Positions 32,410 through 40,476 of a stretch of 64,000 nt of DNA are shown here, piece after piece. The stretch is from assembly GCA_016718135.1 (NCBI GenBank), contig JADKEF010000017.1:496001-560000 (forward strand). The letters are read 5' to 3'. Source of the stretch: Acidobacteriota bacterium. Its GTDB lineage: Bacteria; Acidobacteriota; Blastocatellia; Pyrinomonadales; Pyrinomonadaceae. Below the pieces are notes generated by a model that ran no database searches, had not been told where the DNA came from, and saw only the letters and a program-made list of their open reading frames with translations. Positions within the stretch are counted from its first letter, which is position 1. The number at the start of each line of letters is the position of its first letter. The translations under genes were made by a program, and so were the position numbers.

Positions 32410-33342
32410 ATGGTTGGACAAACAAAAAACTCACCAAAAAGCTGGCTCGCGTTCGACCTAAACGTCCTTCGTCGCCTCACGTTTACGACGGTCGCACTTC
32501 CATTCACCGATCAGCCGGCTCTCGGCGCCTATCTCAAGCGTTGGAACGCACGTGTTCTCGCAAATGATCCGGTTCAGTCGGTCTGGGCTCGTTCTCTGTC
32601 CGAGATCACCAACAACGGCCAGAAACTCTCGTCCGACGAAGTCGATGCCGTTCTCGAAGACGCTTATGTGCCCGGATATCGTCTGAAGAATGAGGCCTTG
32701 AGCGTGTGGTTTAGCGAGGTGGACGCGTGGTGGTTCGACAATGTCCGTCGAAATATCGACCGCCTGCCTTCGCAAATGTCACAGGCGATCGCGTCGAGCA
32801 TCGTGATGGCGACGGGTGATTATGCGATGTCGTTCACGGAACAGAACCGCGAACTCCGTCAACCGCTTTCATCCGTATTCAAACGCCTCTGGTCGATCCA
32901 GCCCGAGTCGTTCAACAACGGCCAGAGCAATGCCTCGACTAACAAGAATGCCGACGATTTTCTCGCCGAGACACCGGCCGAACTGATGTTCCTCCGTCTG
33001 CCAAGTGCTCACGCTCAAAATCTGCGAACCTACCTCGGTCGTGCCGCATGGCGGGAAGAATGGCTTCGCGGCGGCAGTGCATTCTGGGACACGCTAGAAG
33101 CCGCAATGTCCGGCAAACTCGGAGCCGCCACAGAAACAAAATCCCAATACCTACACCTCCTCGAAGGCACGCTCCGCCGGGCCTCGCACATCAAACAATG
33201 GGCCATCGCCCACGTTGAACACGGCTTCATCCAGACTCAAGACATAGTCGACGCATCGCCTCGATCCGCCAAGTTAATACCGTTTTACACCAAGGATTTT
33301 TCAGAGTTGACGGGCACGAAAGCTGTCATTATCACGGCGTAA
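32410..33342 (+). CDS. D12-methyltransferase-like protein lacking the catalytic motif
   Basis: The 310 residues are not annotated by any motif I can name with certainty. Their order resembles D12-class adenine-N6 DNA methyltransferases: a PFTDQPALGAYLKRWNARV segment followed by ANDP (motif I/II region), then WFDNVRRNIDRL, SFTEQNRELRQPLSSVF, and LHLLEGTLRRASHIKQWAI near the C-terminus. Where DPPY should stand (ELMFLRLPSAHAQ) the sequence is RLPS, so methyl transfer is unlikely. It may be a pseudo-enzyme or DNA-binding relic. The homology is my inference from pattern alone. Confidence 0.55.
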   Translation: MVGQTKNSPKSWLAFDLNVLRRLTFTTVALPFTDQPALGAYLKRWNARVLANDPVQSVWARSLSEITNNGQKLSSDEVDAVLEDAYVPGYRLKNEALSVWFSEVDAWWFDNVRRNIDRLPSQMSQAIASSIVMATGDYAMSFTEQNRELRQPLSSVFKRLWSIQPESFNNGQSNASTNKNADDFLAETPAELMFLRLPSAHAQNLRTYLGRAAWREEWLRGGSAFWDTLEAAMSGKLGAATETKSQYLHLLEGTLRRASHIKQWAIAHVEHGFIQTQDIVDASPRSAKLIPFYTKDFSELTGTKAVIITA

Positions 33343-33364
33343 ATGTACGACAGACCGCCTGGTG

Positions 33365-33384
33365 GGTCGAGAGGCCTCGCGACC
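33365..33384. terminator. Candidate bidirectional terminator/hairpin between convergent genes
   Basis: GGTCG (33365-33369) pairs with CGACC (33380-33384) around the perfect palindrome GAGGCCTC. It lies between the stops of the D12-like gene and the MFS gene. No T-run is present. Confidence 0.5.
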
Positions 33385-33386
33385 GG

Positions 33387-34742
33387 TTAAGTCCGCCCAA
33401 ACCGAACCGATGAACAGGCTAGGCAGCCTGTTTCTACTTTTCGCTCCCTGATAAACCAAACCACACCCGCCAACGCCGACAATAAGCCTGAAAATATCGT
33501 CAAAGTCTGCGGCGTAATGTAAAACATCAATCCGCTCGAAACATAGCTAGAGATACCAAAAACGGTCAGCTCGGCACCGCGCTCGAGGGTGGAGAGGCGG
33601 CCGCGGATGTAGTCGGGCAGGCTCCGCTGGAACATCGTTTCCTGCACCGCGTATTCGACGCCAACTATCGCTCTCGATACAAAAGCAAAGATCGAAAAAG
33701 ACAGTAGCGTCGGCATCAGGCCGCCGATGGCAAAAAGCACTCCGTGCAAGATCAAAGTCCATCCGATAAACCCGTGATTCGAGCCTTTCCGGTCTAAGAA
33801 GGTCGATGTCCGATGCGCGATCAACATTCCGACCGTGAGGCCAAAACCACTCGCCGTCCATAGCAAAGCGACCGCGACATCAGGATTCCAGCCCTCAGTC
33901 CCGGCGAAATACACACCGCCGACACGATCGAAAATGACATTTATAGCACCGCCACCGGTCGCCCAGATCATGTTCATCGTCAGTATCGTCAGGGCGAAAT
34001 GATTCTTGACCGAGTAACTAAAACCCTCGCGAAGCTCCGTAATGAACGAAGCTCGCGGATCGGCGGCAACAAAATTCGGCTGTTCTGATGGCGGAGTTTG
34101 CTTGCGTCGAAACCTCATCGAGGACATTCTCGACGCGGTCTTTTCATCGCGAGTCGCTTCCTCCGGGATGAGCCAAACCGTGTACGCCGAGATCAGGAAC
34201 GACACCGCATTGATAATAAATGCGACCTCATAACCAAACGCCGCCGACGCCCAACCGCCAAGAGCGGACCCGACCGCCATCAGCAAAAATCGCGTTGAGA
34301 ATAGCAAGGCTGTCCCGGCAAGCAATCCTTCTTTCCCAGTTAGATTCGGAGCCGCCGCATTCTTCGCTCCGTCAAAGAATGCTCCAGTCGTGTGCAGCAA
34401 GATCGTCGCCACATACGCGATCCACAGATCACTGGCATCATTAACCAACAAAAATGACAGCGCGATCGCAAACCGTGCAAAATCCGTCGCGATCATCACC
34501 TGCCGCCGCGAAAACCTGTCAACAAACGTCCCCGCGATCGGCGAAGCCAACGCAAACGGCAGCAATCTTGCCACAAAAAACAACCCTGCCGCCGTCGGCG
34601 AAGCGTCCGAAACAAGGCGCACCAATCCCAAACCGGCGATAAAATTGAACCAGTTACCAAGCTCCGAAATAAATTGCCCGGCCAGCAGATTGCGAAAATT
34701 CCGATTCCCGCGGATCAACTCACCATAGGTCAGCGAACGCAT
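33387..34742 (-). CDS. MFS transporter (EntS-like exporter)
   Basis: The 451 residues form about 12 membrane helices. The N-terminal pattern (NFRNLLAGQFISELGNWF, GTFVDRFSRRQVMI) is typical of the MFS group that includes enterobactin exporter EntS and macrolide exporters. A long cytoplasmic loop of about 200-230 separates the halves. The last 15 residues (ETGCLACSSVRFGRT) are not family-like and are encoded by repeat DNA with the hairpin at 33413-33432. Substrate unknown. Confidence 0.88.
   Translation of the reverse strand: MRSLTYGELIRGNRNFRNLLAGQFISELGNWFNFIAGLGLVRLVSDASPTAAGLFFVARLLPFALASPIAGTFVDRFSRRQVMIATDFARFAIALSFLLVNDASDLWIAYVATILLHTTGAFFDGAKNAAAPNLTGKEGLLAGTALLFSTRFLLMAVGSALGGWASAAFGYEVAFIINAVSFLISAYTVWLIPEEATRDEKTASRMSSMRFRRKQTPPSEQPNFVAADPRASFITELREGFSYSVKNHFALTILTMNMIWATGGGAINVIFDRVGGVYFAGTEGWNPDVAVALLWTASGFGLTVGMLIAHRTSTFLDRKGSNHGFIGWTLILHGVLFAIGGLMPTLLSFSIFAFVSRAIVGVEYAVQETMFQRSLPDYIRGRLSTLERGAELTVFGISSYVSSGLMFYITPQTLTIFSGLLSALAGVVWFIRERKVETGCLACSSVRFGRT
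33413..33432. repeat. AGGCTG hairpin repeat forming the MFS C-terminus
   Basis: AACAGGCT (33413-33420) pairs with AGCCTGTT (33425-33432) across AGGC. It encodes part of the non-family tail of the MFS protein. Confidence 0.65.
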
Positions 34743-34775
34743 TTAGATAGGATAGACGGTCGGAGAAGATGGAAC

Positions 34776-34846
34776 AACGGATTAACGCATATTAACGCTG
34801 ATAGAGTAAAGGCTCGAAAATCTGTGTTGATTCGCGTTAATCCGTT
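34776..34846. repeat. Word-type inverted repeat (ATTAACGC words)
   Basis: AACGGATTAACGC (34776-34788) pairs perfectly with GCGTTAATCCGTT (34834-34846). A second ATTAACGC word follows the left arm. It lies between the deacetylase stop and the MFS start, both on the minus strand. Confidence 0.82.
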
Positions 34847-35763
34847 TATTCATCTCTTTCTGGGTTGAACACATTCTTTACGACACGGATCGTATTGCAA
34901 TGAATATCCACCGTATCCTCGATCTTCTCCGCATATCCGCCGCTCATAGTGGTCACGATCGGGATTCCCTCTGATCGCGCAAAGTTCAAAACAACCTCAT
35001 CGCGGCGGCGCAGTCCTTCTTTGGTCAAAGCGAGGCGGCCGAGGCGGTCGTTTTCGTATGGGTCGGCTCCGGCTAGGTAGAAAATGATGTCGGCGTCGTG
35101 CAGGCGGATGCGACTCAAGGCGTGTTCGAGGGTGTCAAGGTATTCCGCGTCGGCGGTGCCGTCGGCGAGTTCGATATCGAGGCGTGAGGTTTCTTTGAAG
35201 AGCGGGAAATTCTTTGCTCCGTGCATCGAAAATGTAAAAACCTCGAGTGAATCCTGAAAGATGAACGCCGTTCCGTTGCCCTGATGAACATCGAGATCGA
35301 TGATCAAGAACCGCTCGGCCAGCCTTTCCCGCTGCAACACACGGATCGAGACCGCGACGTCATTCAATACACAAAACCCTTCTCCGCGATCAGGATATGC
35401 GTGGTGCGTCCCACCAGCAAGATTCGACGAAACTCCATCGACCAAAGCCCGCCGCGATGCATTGATCGTCCCCGATATCGCATGAAACGAACGCCGCACC
35501 AATGCCTCGGACCACGGCAAACCTAGCTTGCGTATCTCCTTAGCCGTCAGCGTTCCGTTGGTCAGCCGGTCGATATAATCTTCAGTATGAACGAGCAGCA
35601 GATCGTCGCGTTCGACACGTTCGGGAGCATTGATCTCCTCGGGCAATAAAGTTCCCTCGGAAACCAATATGTCCCGTGCTATCTCAAATTTTCGTATCGG
35701 AAAAACGTGGCCTTCGCCGATGTCGGCGTAGTAGTAGGGCGAGTAAAAAATGCTGTACGGCAT
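34846..35763 (-). CDS. Histone-deacetylase-family (class IV-like/acetoin utilisation) deacetylase 1
   Basis: The 305 residues from ATG 35763 begin MPYSIFYSPYYY. The zinc hydrolase motifs are seen: GGTHHAYPDRGEGFCVLNDV, the metal-binding IDLDVHQGNGTAF, and the late GGY (SGGYAEK). Such bacterial enzymes deacetylate acetylated polyamines, acetoin-related or protein substrates; which one is unknown. An ATG at 35790 would add nine residues. A second member of the family lies at 40543-41487, but the two are not close relatives. Confidence 0.88.
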   Translation of the reverse strand: MPYSIFYSPYYYADIGEGHVFPIRKFEIARDILVSEGTLLPEEINAPERVERDDLLLVHTEDYIDRLTNGTLTAKEIRKLGLPWSEALVRRSFHAISGTINASRRALVDGVSSNLAGGTHHAYPDRGEGFCVLNDVAVSIRVLQRERLAERFLIIDLDVHQGNGTAFIFQDSLEVFTFSMHGAKNFPLFKETSRLDIELADGTADAEYLDTLEHALSRIRLHDADIIFYLAGADPYENDRLGRLALTKEGLRRRDEVVLNFARSEGIPIVTTMSGGYAEKIEDTVDIHCNTIRVVKNVFNPERDE

Positions 35764-35810
35764 TGAGTAGATGTTAGCGAACAGCAGCATCGCTCACAAA
35801 TCAAAAAAAA

Positions 35811-35838
35811 GAAAGGCCGCAAACTTCGCGACCTTTCT
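35811..35838. terminator. Hairpin upstream of deacetylase 1, terminator-like
   Basis: GAAAGGCCGC and GCGACCTTTC pair around AAACTTC. An A-run precedes it and TTA follows. It lies between the small membrane gene (minus strand, stop at 35880) and the deacetylase, so it may terminate the former. Confidence 0.6.
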
Positions 35839-35879
35839 TATAGCACCTCCCGGAGTGCCTCACACGGTAACCGCCTTCA

Positions 35880-36035
35880 TCAGACCACAGGTCGACGGCC
35901 CGTTACGAGTTGTACAATAAGTACTATCAAAGCCACCACAAGGAGAATGTGGATCAAACTACCAACCGACGCCCCCGCAAAACCAAAACCGAGAGCCCAC
36001 AGAATCAACAAGATCAAAATAATCGTCCAAAGCAT
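35880..36035 (-). CDS. Lmo0937-family small membrane protein
   Basis: The 51 residues MLWTIILILLILWALGFGF... consist of two membrane helices with a Gly-rich turn (FAGASVG) and a basic end (TGRRPVV), matching the widespread lmo0937/DUF5670 family. The ATG at 36035 is preceded by AAAGGAACG. The family is often stress-induced; the role is not known. Confidence 0.85.
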   Translation of the reverse strand: MLWTIILILLILWALGFGFAGASVGSLIHILLVVALIVLIVQLVTGRRPVV

Positions 36036-36175
36036 CGTTCCTTTCCCCCTTTTCGTCCCCAATGTAACGAGCCAATATGCTCGATTAATCCAATAGTATC
36101 GGCATTCGACCTGCGTGTCGGTAATCCACGATACAATCCCAAATCGAATTATTTTGCGTTTCAGCAATAAAACAC

Positions 36176-36204
36176 TTGACATTCGTTGCAACGTGTGATA
36201 TTTT
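36176..36204 (+). promoter_or_regulatory. Sigma-70 promoter with no gene downstream
   Basis: TTGACA (36176-36181), 17 bases, TATTTT (36199-36204). The next plus-strand gene is far away, so it may drive an untranslated RNA of about 90 bases. Confidence 0.55.
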
Positions 36205-36256
36205 CGTTTCGTTTGATGGATCTTTGACAATTTATTGGGTATTTAAAAAGGCGGGA

Positions 36257-36279
36257 GGCATCGGTGTGCGGCCGATGCC
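36257..36279. terminator. GGCATCGG hairpin
   Basis: GGCATCGG pairs with CCGATGCC across seven bases. On the minus strand it is followed after seven bases by TTTTT, which suits termination of the PepSY gene; on the plus strand a T-rich stretch also follows. Confidence 0.6.
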
Positions 36280-36389
36280 CGGTGTGCAATTTTAGTTTTA
36301 CGGTACTTGAGGCGGGCGAAAAAAGGGGAATTTGTCTGTCTTATGCAACGAAGTCATCGAGCGCAGTCGATGAGTCATGCATTGTCCTG

Positions 36390-37571
36390 TTAAACCTCGA
36401 GAGTTTGTAGAGTGCTCTCGGCGTTGATCTGTTGACGAACAGTTCGACGCTTTCGCACGAAGTTGGCAAGTCGGCGAAATGCTAGTGCAAAACCGGAATA
36501 GACCAGAACCGCTCCGCCGATACACGCAACAAATCCGATGAACTGGCCGATCAAGCCAAACGATTCGCCCGTATGAGTGAACCGCATCCAAGAGCGCACT
36601 TGGGACGCGGCGATCTTATCGGCGTACGGTTCCCATTTGACGACCTCGGTGCTGGCCGCATCGAGCGTCAGAGTGGCACGGCCAAAGATGTTCCAGTCTT
36701 TGGCTTCGTCGATCGTGAACGTTGCTTCTTTCGTGAACGGCATTCTGACACTAATGCTTTTCCAGATGTCACCCTGAGCTACCGTGTGCGACGTGGCTTT
36801 CGCCCAGAGATAGTCAATATTTTCCGGGACGACAAATGGCGGCGGCGGTGTCTGGGGCGCTGGAGCCGTCGGATTTGGTTTTGGGACGTCGTCGCCGGTG
36901 AGCGTGTAGATCAGGTTTCCGGCCCACTGGTAAGAGATCACGGCGGCCGTTATGGTCAGAACAACCAAGACCAGGGACGACCAAAATCCGATCGTCGTGT
37001 GCCAGTTGAAATCACGTGGCTTTCCTGTAACTCCCGACCTAAACCAAATCCTGGGACGTAAATGCTGCCACGTAAGCTGTCGCGGGAACCAGACATAAAG
37101 GCCTGTGATCGCGAGTCCGAGAAACATCAGATTACACGCTCCCGTTATCGCCTTCCCGACCGGCCGACCATCGCCCGACATCATCAGCCAGCGATGCAGA
37201 TCGGTCATCGTCCCAAAGAATGCCCGGGCACTTTTGTTACCCTCGCCGGTGATTTTTCCGGTGTACGGATCGACAAAAACCGACCCTTCGCGGCCAAGTC
37301 CGACATTTACGGCAGCCGTCGGATCATTCTGGGACGTGTAAGTTGCGGGACGTGCCGCAGGCTTTTTCTCAAGTACATTCGCAAGTATTACACTCGGCTG
37401 CAAACGACTCTCGCCTTCTGGGACGTGCCTTTGGCTATGCTCGAGATTCGCGAGAATATCCTTCTCAAAAGACAACGCCGCACCGGTCACGCACATGATA
37501 AAGATCACAATGCCCCCGACCACGCCGAGCACGAGATGGAGCCAGAAGATTGATTTTTTCAATATCTTCAT
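36390..37571 (-). CDS. PepSY-domain membrane protein (iron-uptake-associated)
   Basis: The 393 residues have four membrane helices (about 9-33, 145-165, 195-220, 340-365), in the PepSY_TM arrangement, with periplasmic PepSY-like segments. Seen are FWLHLVLGVVGGIVIFIMCVTG, FGTMTDLHRWLMM with the conserved His-Arg, and FNWHTTIGFW. Related proteins reduce or assist siderophore-bound iron at the inner membrane. A proline-rich hinge (PNPTAPAPQTPPPPF) lies near 240. The small gene upstream is separated by three bases. Five copies of the octamer TGGGACGT lie in and beside this gene. Confidence 0.87.
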   Translation of the reverse strand: MKILKKSIFWLHLVLGVVGGIVIFIMCVTGAALSFEKDILANLEHSQRHVPEGESRLQPSVILANVLEKKPAARPATYTSQNDPTAAVNVGLGREGSVFVDPYTGKITGEGNKSARAFFGTMTDLHRWLMMSGDGRPVGKAITGACNLMFLGLAITGLYVWFPRQLTWQHLRPRIWFRSGVTGKPRDFNWHTTIGFWSSLVLVVLTITAAVISYQWAGNLIYTLTGDDVPKPNPTAPAPQTPPPPFVVPENIDYLWAKATSHTVAQGDIWKSISVRMPFTKEATFTIDEAKDWNIFGRATLTLDAASTEVVKWEPYADKIAASQVRSWMRFTHTGESFGLIGQFIGFVACIGGAVLVYSGFALAFRRLANFVRKRRTVRQQINAESTLQTLEV

Positions 37572-37574
37572 CGC

Positions 37575-37823
37575 TTAATGCACCACTGCGTTCACATACG
37601 ACTCAGCATCATGGTCGATCAGATCGATCACCGATCCTGGGACGTGCCAGCCGCCGCAGTAGTTGATATCCACGACCGCCTCGGTGAACGCGGCAAAATC
37701 TTCGCGTGAAAAATTGAGCACCATTCCCTTCACGCCCATATGCACGACGCCGCAACCGGCACAGTGCCACAACTTCACACCGGCCATTTCTCTGTTAGGT
37801 TTTGCCTTTCGAATGATCTCCAT
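37575..37823 (-). CDS. Small unknown protein with CxxC-His motif
   Basis: The 82 residues contain LWHCAGCGVVHMGV, a possible half zinc site. GAGGAGCAGG precedes the ATG. It is not recognised as a named family; related small DUFs often accompany PepSY genes. The three-base gap to the PepSY gene indicates an operon. Confidence 0.7.
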   Translation of the reverse strand: MEIIRKAKPNREMAGVKLWHCAGCGVVHMGVKGMVLNFSREDFAAFTEAVVDINYCGGWHVPGSVIDLIDHDAESYVNAVVH

Positions 37824-37974
37824 TACCTGCTCCTCGAAATTTCAACGACCCCCAAATGCCTTCGCCTCATAGAATTGAACCTGTCCATCAGTATTGAAAA
37901 TGACTTTCAATATCGTAAGAATAGCGATTTGGATTTGCGCTGTCAATTCGGACAACGGCTTTCGAGCGAAGGCG

Positions 37975-38000
37975 CAAAAAAGGCAGGCCCAGCCTGCCTT
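37975..38000 (-). terminator. Rho-independent terminator of the enoyl-CoA hydratase operon
   Basis: On the minus strand AAGGCAGGC pairs with GCCTGCCTT across three bases and is followed by TTTTTT. Confidence 0.9.
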
Positions 38001-38027
38001 AGAGGAGTTGACACTGAATATTTGTAT

Positions 38028-38822
38028 CTATCGACCCGTAAAATTCGGCGGACGTTTTTCGAAGAATGCGGCGACTCCTTCTTTGAAATCGGCCGACTTG
38101 CCCGACTCGATCTGGCATTCGTGTTCGAGGGCGAGTTGCTGTGTGAGATCGTTCGAGAACGAGGCGTTCATCATCTGTTTGATGCGGCCGATCGATCCGG
38201 TCGGGCCGACGGCGAGTTTGGCGGCGAAGGCGTTTGCTTCTTCCAGAAGCGACGCAGCAGGCACGATCTTATTGATCATTCCTATCGCTAACGCCCTATT
38301 AGCATCGACGGCATCGCCGGTCATAAATAGTTCGGTTGCGATCTTTTCGCCGACTGCACGCGGCAAAAAAAATGTGCCGCCGCAATCCGGCGTCAAGCCT
38401 ATACGCACAAAAGCCTCGCGGAATGCGGCATCATCAGCCGCGATGACGACATCGCAAGCAAGTGCAAAATTCACTCCCGCACCGGCACACACGCCATTTA
38501 CGGCAGCAACAAAAGGCACCGGCGTCTCGCGGATCAGCCGTATCACGCCATGCAGGGCACCAAGCGGATCTTCAAGAAACGCCTCGATGCGGCCTTCTCT
38601 TTCCCACATGGATTTCATCTCACGCAGATCGCCGCCCGAGCAAAATGCTCGACCATTCCCGGTCAAGATCACGGCACGAGCATCATCCAAGATGACCCGC
38701 CGAAACGCTGCATCGAGATCCATCGTCAATTGCATCGACAATGCATTCAACGCATCAGGCCGGTTCATCGTTACGGTGGCGACACCGTTGTTTAGTTCAT
38801 ATGTGACAGTTTCAAATTCCAT
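38028..38822 (-). CDS. Enoyl-CoA hydratase/isomerase family protein
   Basis: The 264 residues (crotonase fold) start at ATG 38822, MEFETVTYELNNG. The oxyanion-hole motifs are GRAFCSGGDLREM and AAVNGVCAGAGVNFALACD. The acidic catalytic position downstream is TPDCGGTFFLPRAVG, closest to PaaG-like isomerases in that Asp is kept and the first Glu is replaced. Beta-oxidation or phenylacetate degradation are possible roles. It follows the zinc-ribbon gene with a two-base gap. Confidence 0.9.
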   Translation of the reverse strand: MEFETVTYELNNGVATVTMNRPDALNALSMQLTMDLDAAFRRVILDDARAVILTGNGRAFCSGGDLREMKSMWEREGRIEAFLEDPLGALHGVIRLIRETPVPFVAAVNGVCAGAGVNFALACDVVIAADDAAFREAFVRIGLTPDCGGTFFLPRAVGEKIATELFMTGDAVDANRALAIGMINKIVPAASLLEEANAFAAKLAVGPTGSIGRIKQMMNASFSNDLTQQLALEHECQIESGKSADFKEGVAAFFEKRPPNFTGR

Positions 38823-38824
38823 AT

Positions 38825-39106
38825 TTACGCATGTCGAGCCCGCGAGCGGCTGGCTTCGTGACAATCTTTGCAGAGCACCGAGCGGCCGACCTTTGGCTGG
38901 AACGGCACGGTGTCGTGGCGTCCGCAATGATCGCAGACGATCTCAAAACGCTTCGGAGCATCCTCGCGTTGCGCAGCTTTCTTCGAACGGCATTTCGCAC
39001 ACCGCTGCGGCTGCATCATGTTACGTTGGTAAAAGATCTCCTGATCTTTTTCGCTAAAGATAAAAATATCTTTACACTGAACACACGGTATCTCGATATC
39101 CGGCAT
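38825..39106 (-). CDS. Double zinc-ribbon protein
   Basis: The 93 residues carry four CxxC knuckles: CVQC, CAKC, CDHC and CKDC. The first pair (IPCVQCKDIFIFSEKDQEIF) matches the zf-trcl type, and the second the CxxCxVPFxP type common in Acidobacteriota. A nucleic-acid-binding role is inferred. The start is ATG 39106 (MPDIEIPC). It heads an operon with the enoyl-CoA hydratase. Confidence 0.85.
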   Translation of the reverse strand: MPDIEIPCVQCKDIFIFSEKDQEIFYQRNMMQPQRCAKCRSKKAAQREDAPKRFEIVCDHCGRHDTVPFQPKVGRSVLCKDCHEASRSRARHA

Positions 39107-39237
39107 CGCTTTTTCCTCCAATAATTCTGGATTGTCGGTTGTTGGTATTGATGTTATCACAACGGAAAGGTTTGATTAAACGCGACCGCTCGTACGCTTT
39201 GCCAAGCGCGGCGATCGAGTCTATATTTGTGTTTCAT

Positions 39238-39603
39238 ATGGAAAAAACAACGACCAAATACCGCTGGGAAGACATGCCCCGCGAGACAGTGACCGATAGT
39301 CTCGATCGGCGGCTGATCACCGCTGAACAGATGATGCTTGCCCACGTTTACCTAAAGAAAGGCTGCATCGTACCGCAGCATTCGCACTATAATGAGCAAC
39401 TGACTTACATCCTCGAAGGCTCTTTGAAATTCTGGATCGGCGAAGAAATGCGAGAGGAAATCGTAAGTGCAGGCGAGGTTCTCGTGATCCCGTCAAACGT
39501 CCTCCACAAAGCCGAGGCTCTCGAAGACACACTCGACGTCGACATCTTCAGCCCGCCGCGACAGGATTGGCTGGATAAAACGGATGATTATTTGAGGAAG
39601 TAG
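39238..39603 (+). CDS. Cupin-domain protein
   Basis: The 121 residues form a single small cupin barrel. Metal-binding residues are seen in VPQHSHYNEQLTYILEG (motif 1) and PSNVLHKAEAL (motif 2). No substrate is known. An in-frame upstream ATG at 39139 overlaps the zinc-ribbon leader and lacks a ribosome-binding site; ATG 39238 gives the family N-terminus. It is followed by the SDR gene across a repeat-filled gap. Confidence 0.85.
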   Translation: MEKTTTKYRWEDMPRETVTDSLDRRLITAEQMMLAHVYLKKGCIVPQHSHYNEQLTYILEGSLKFWIGEEMREEIVSAGEVLVIPSNVLHKAEALEDTLDVDIFSPPRQDWLDKTDDYLRK

Positions 39604-39673
39604 GTTTTGGGTTTTGGGCTTTTGGGCTTTTGGCTTCTGCATCGAACAAAAACCAAAGACCCAAAACCAAACA
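39603..39673. repeat. Word-type inverted repeat (GGGTTTT/CCAAAA words)
   Basis: The left arm (39603-39637) is a run of GGTTTTGGG and GGCTTTTGG words; the right arm (39648-39673) is CCAAAGACCCAAAACCAAA. Together they fill the gap between the cupin and SDR genes and create a spurious in-frame extension of the SDR. Confidence 0.8.
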
Positions 39674-39678
39674 CATTT

Positions 39679-40470
39679 ATGGATCTCGGACTAAAAGGAA
39701 AAACTGCTCTCGTGTGTGCGGCGAGTCAAGGACTTGGCTATGCGACCGCGCTTGAAATTGCTAGAGAAGGCGCGTCGATCCTGATCTGCTCGCGGCGGGA
39801 ACATGCGATCAATGCGGCGGCTGAATCGATACGCAAGGAAACTGGAGCCGAGGTGCTTGCTGTAGCGGCCGACGTTTCGGCCACGGCAGATATCGAACGT
39901 TTAGTCGGCGCCGGGGTTGAGAGGTTCGGCAAGATCGACATTCTCGTCACCAATTCTGGTGGGCCGCCAGCCGGGCCGTTCGATTCGCTTACCCGCGAAT
40001 CCTGGGATGATGCAACACGCATTTTACTAACGAGCGTGATCGAGCTAACCAAGCTCGTTCTGCCGGGCATGCGAGAACGCCGCTGGGGCCGCATTCTGAA
40101 CGTCACCTCGATCGCCTCAAAACAACCGGTCGACAACCTGATGCTCTCAAACAGCCTCCGAGCCGCAGTCACGGGCTTTGCCAAAACCCTCGCAAACAAG
40201 GTCGCCGCCGACGGCGTGACAGTTAACAACATTCTGCCTGGCTACACACGCACCGAACGCCTCGACGAGCTGATCGAATTCCTCGCCGAAAAAGAATCAC
40301 TTACCGCCGACGAGATCCGCGGCCGCTGGGAAGCCGAGATCCCAATGCGGCGCCTAGGCGAACCGCACGAATTTGGAGCGTTAGCTACTTTTTTGGTTTC
40401 GGAAAGGGCGAGCTATATCACCGGAAGCTCGATAGCTGTGGATGGTGGTTGGACTAAATCCTTGTTCTAG
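39679..40470 (+). CDS. Atypical short-chain dehydrogenase lacking the YxxxK motif
   Basis: The 263 residues have a normal NAD(P)-binding region (CAASQGLGYATALEIA) and C-terminus (GSSIAVDGGWT), like 3-oxoacyl-ACP reductases. The catalytic Tyr and Lys of YxxxK are replaced by Ser and Arg (LSNSLRAAVTGF), a feature of the BKR-like SDR subgroup, so classical carbonyl reduction is doubtful. The start is ATG 39679; the longer in-frame start lies in repeat DNA. Confidence 0.88.
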   Translation: MDLGLKGKTALVCAASQGLGYATALEIAREGASILICSRREHAINAAAESIRKETGAEVLAVAADVSATADIERLVGAGVERFGKIDILVTNSGGPPAGPFDSLTRESWDDATRILLTSVIELTKLVLPGMRERRWGRILNVTSIASKQPVDNLMLSNSLRAAVTGFAKTLANKVAADGVTVNNILPGYTRTERLDELIEFLAEKESLTADEIRGRWEAEIPMRRLGEPHEFGALATFLVSERASYITGSSIAVDGGWTKSLF

Positions 40471-40476
40471 TTTCCT

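Larger units (their letters stand above)
36036..36389. other. Gene-free gap with candidate small RNA
   Basis: No coding frame is convincing in this 354-base gap. On the plus strand it holds a good promoter (36176-36204), a hairpin (36257-36279) and a T-rich end (ATTTTAGTTTTA). GATCTTTGACAATTT near 36219 is a second TTGACA box. On the minus strand the same hairpin followed by TTTTT could terminate the PepSY gene. Confidence 0.45.

Noticed and set aside
37894..39057. A long plus-strand reading frame of 387 codons
   Set aside because: It lies antisense over the enoyl-CoA hydratase and zinc-ribbon genes, is Ser/Arg/Ala-rich with no motif, and mirrors the codon bias of the real genes.
39607..39678. 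An N-terminal extension of the SDR (MGFGLLGFWLLHRTK...)
   Set aside because: It is translated GGGTTTT-word repeat DNA; the SDR fold begins at the ATG at 39679.
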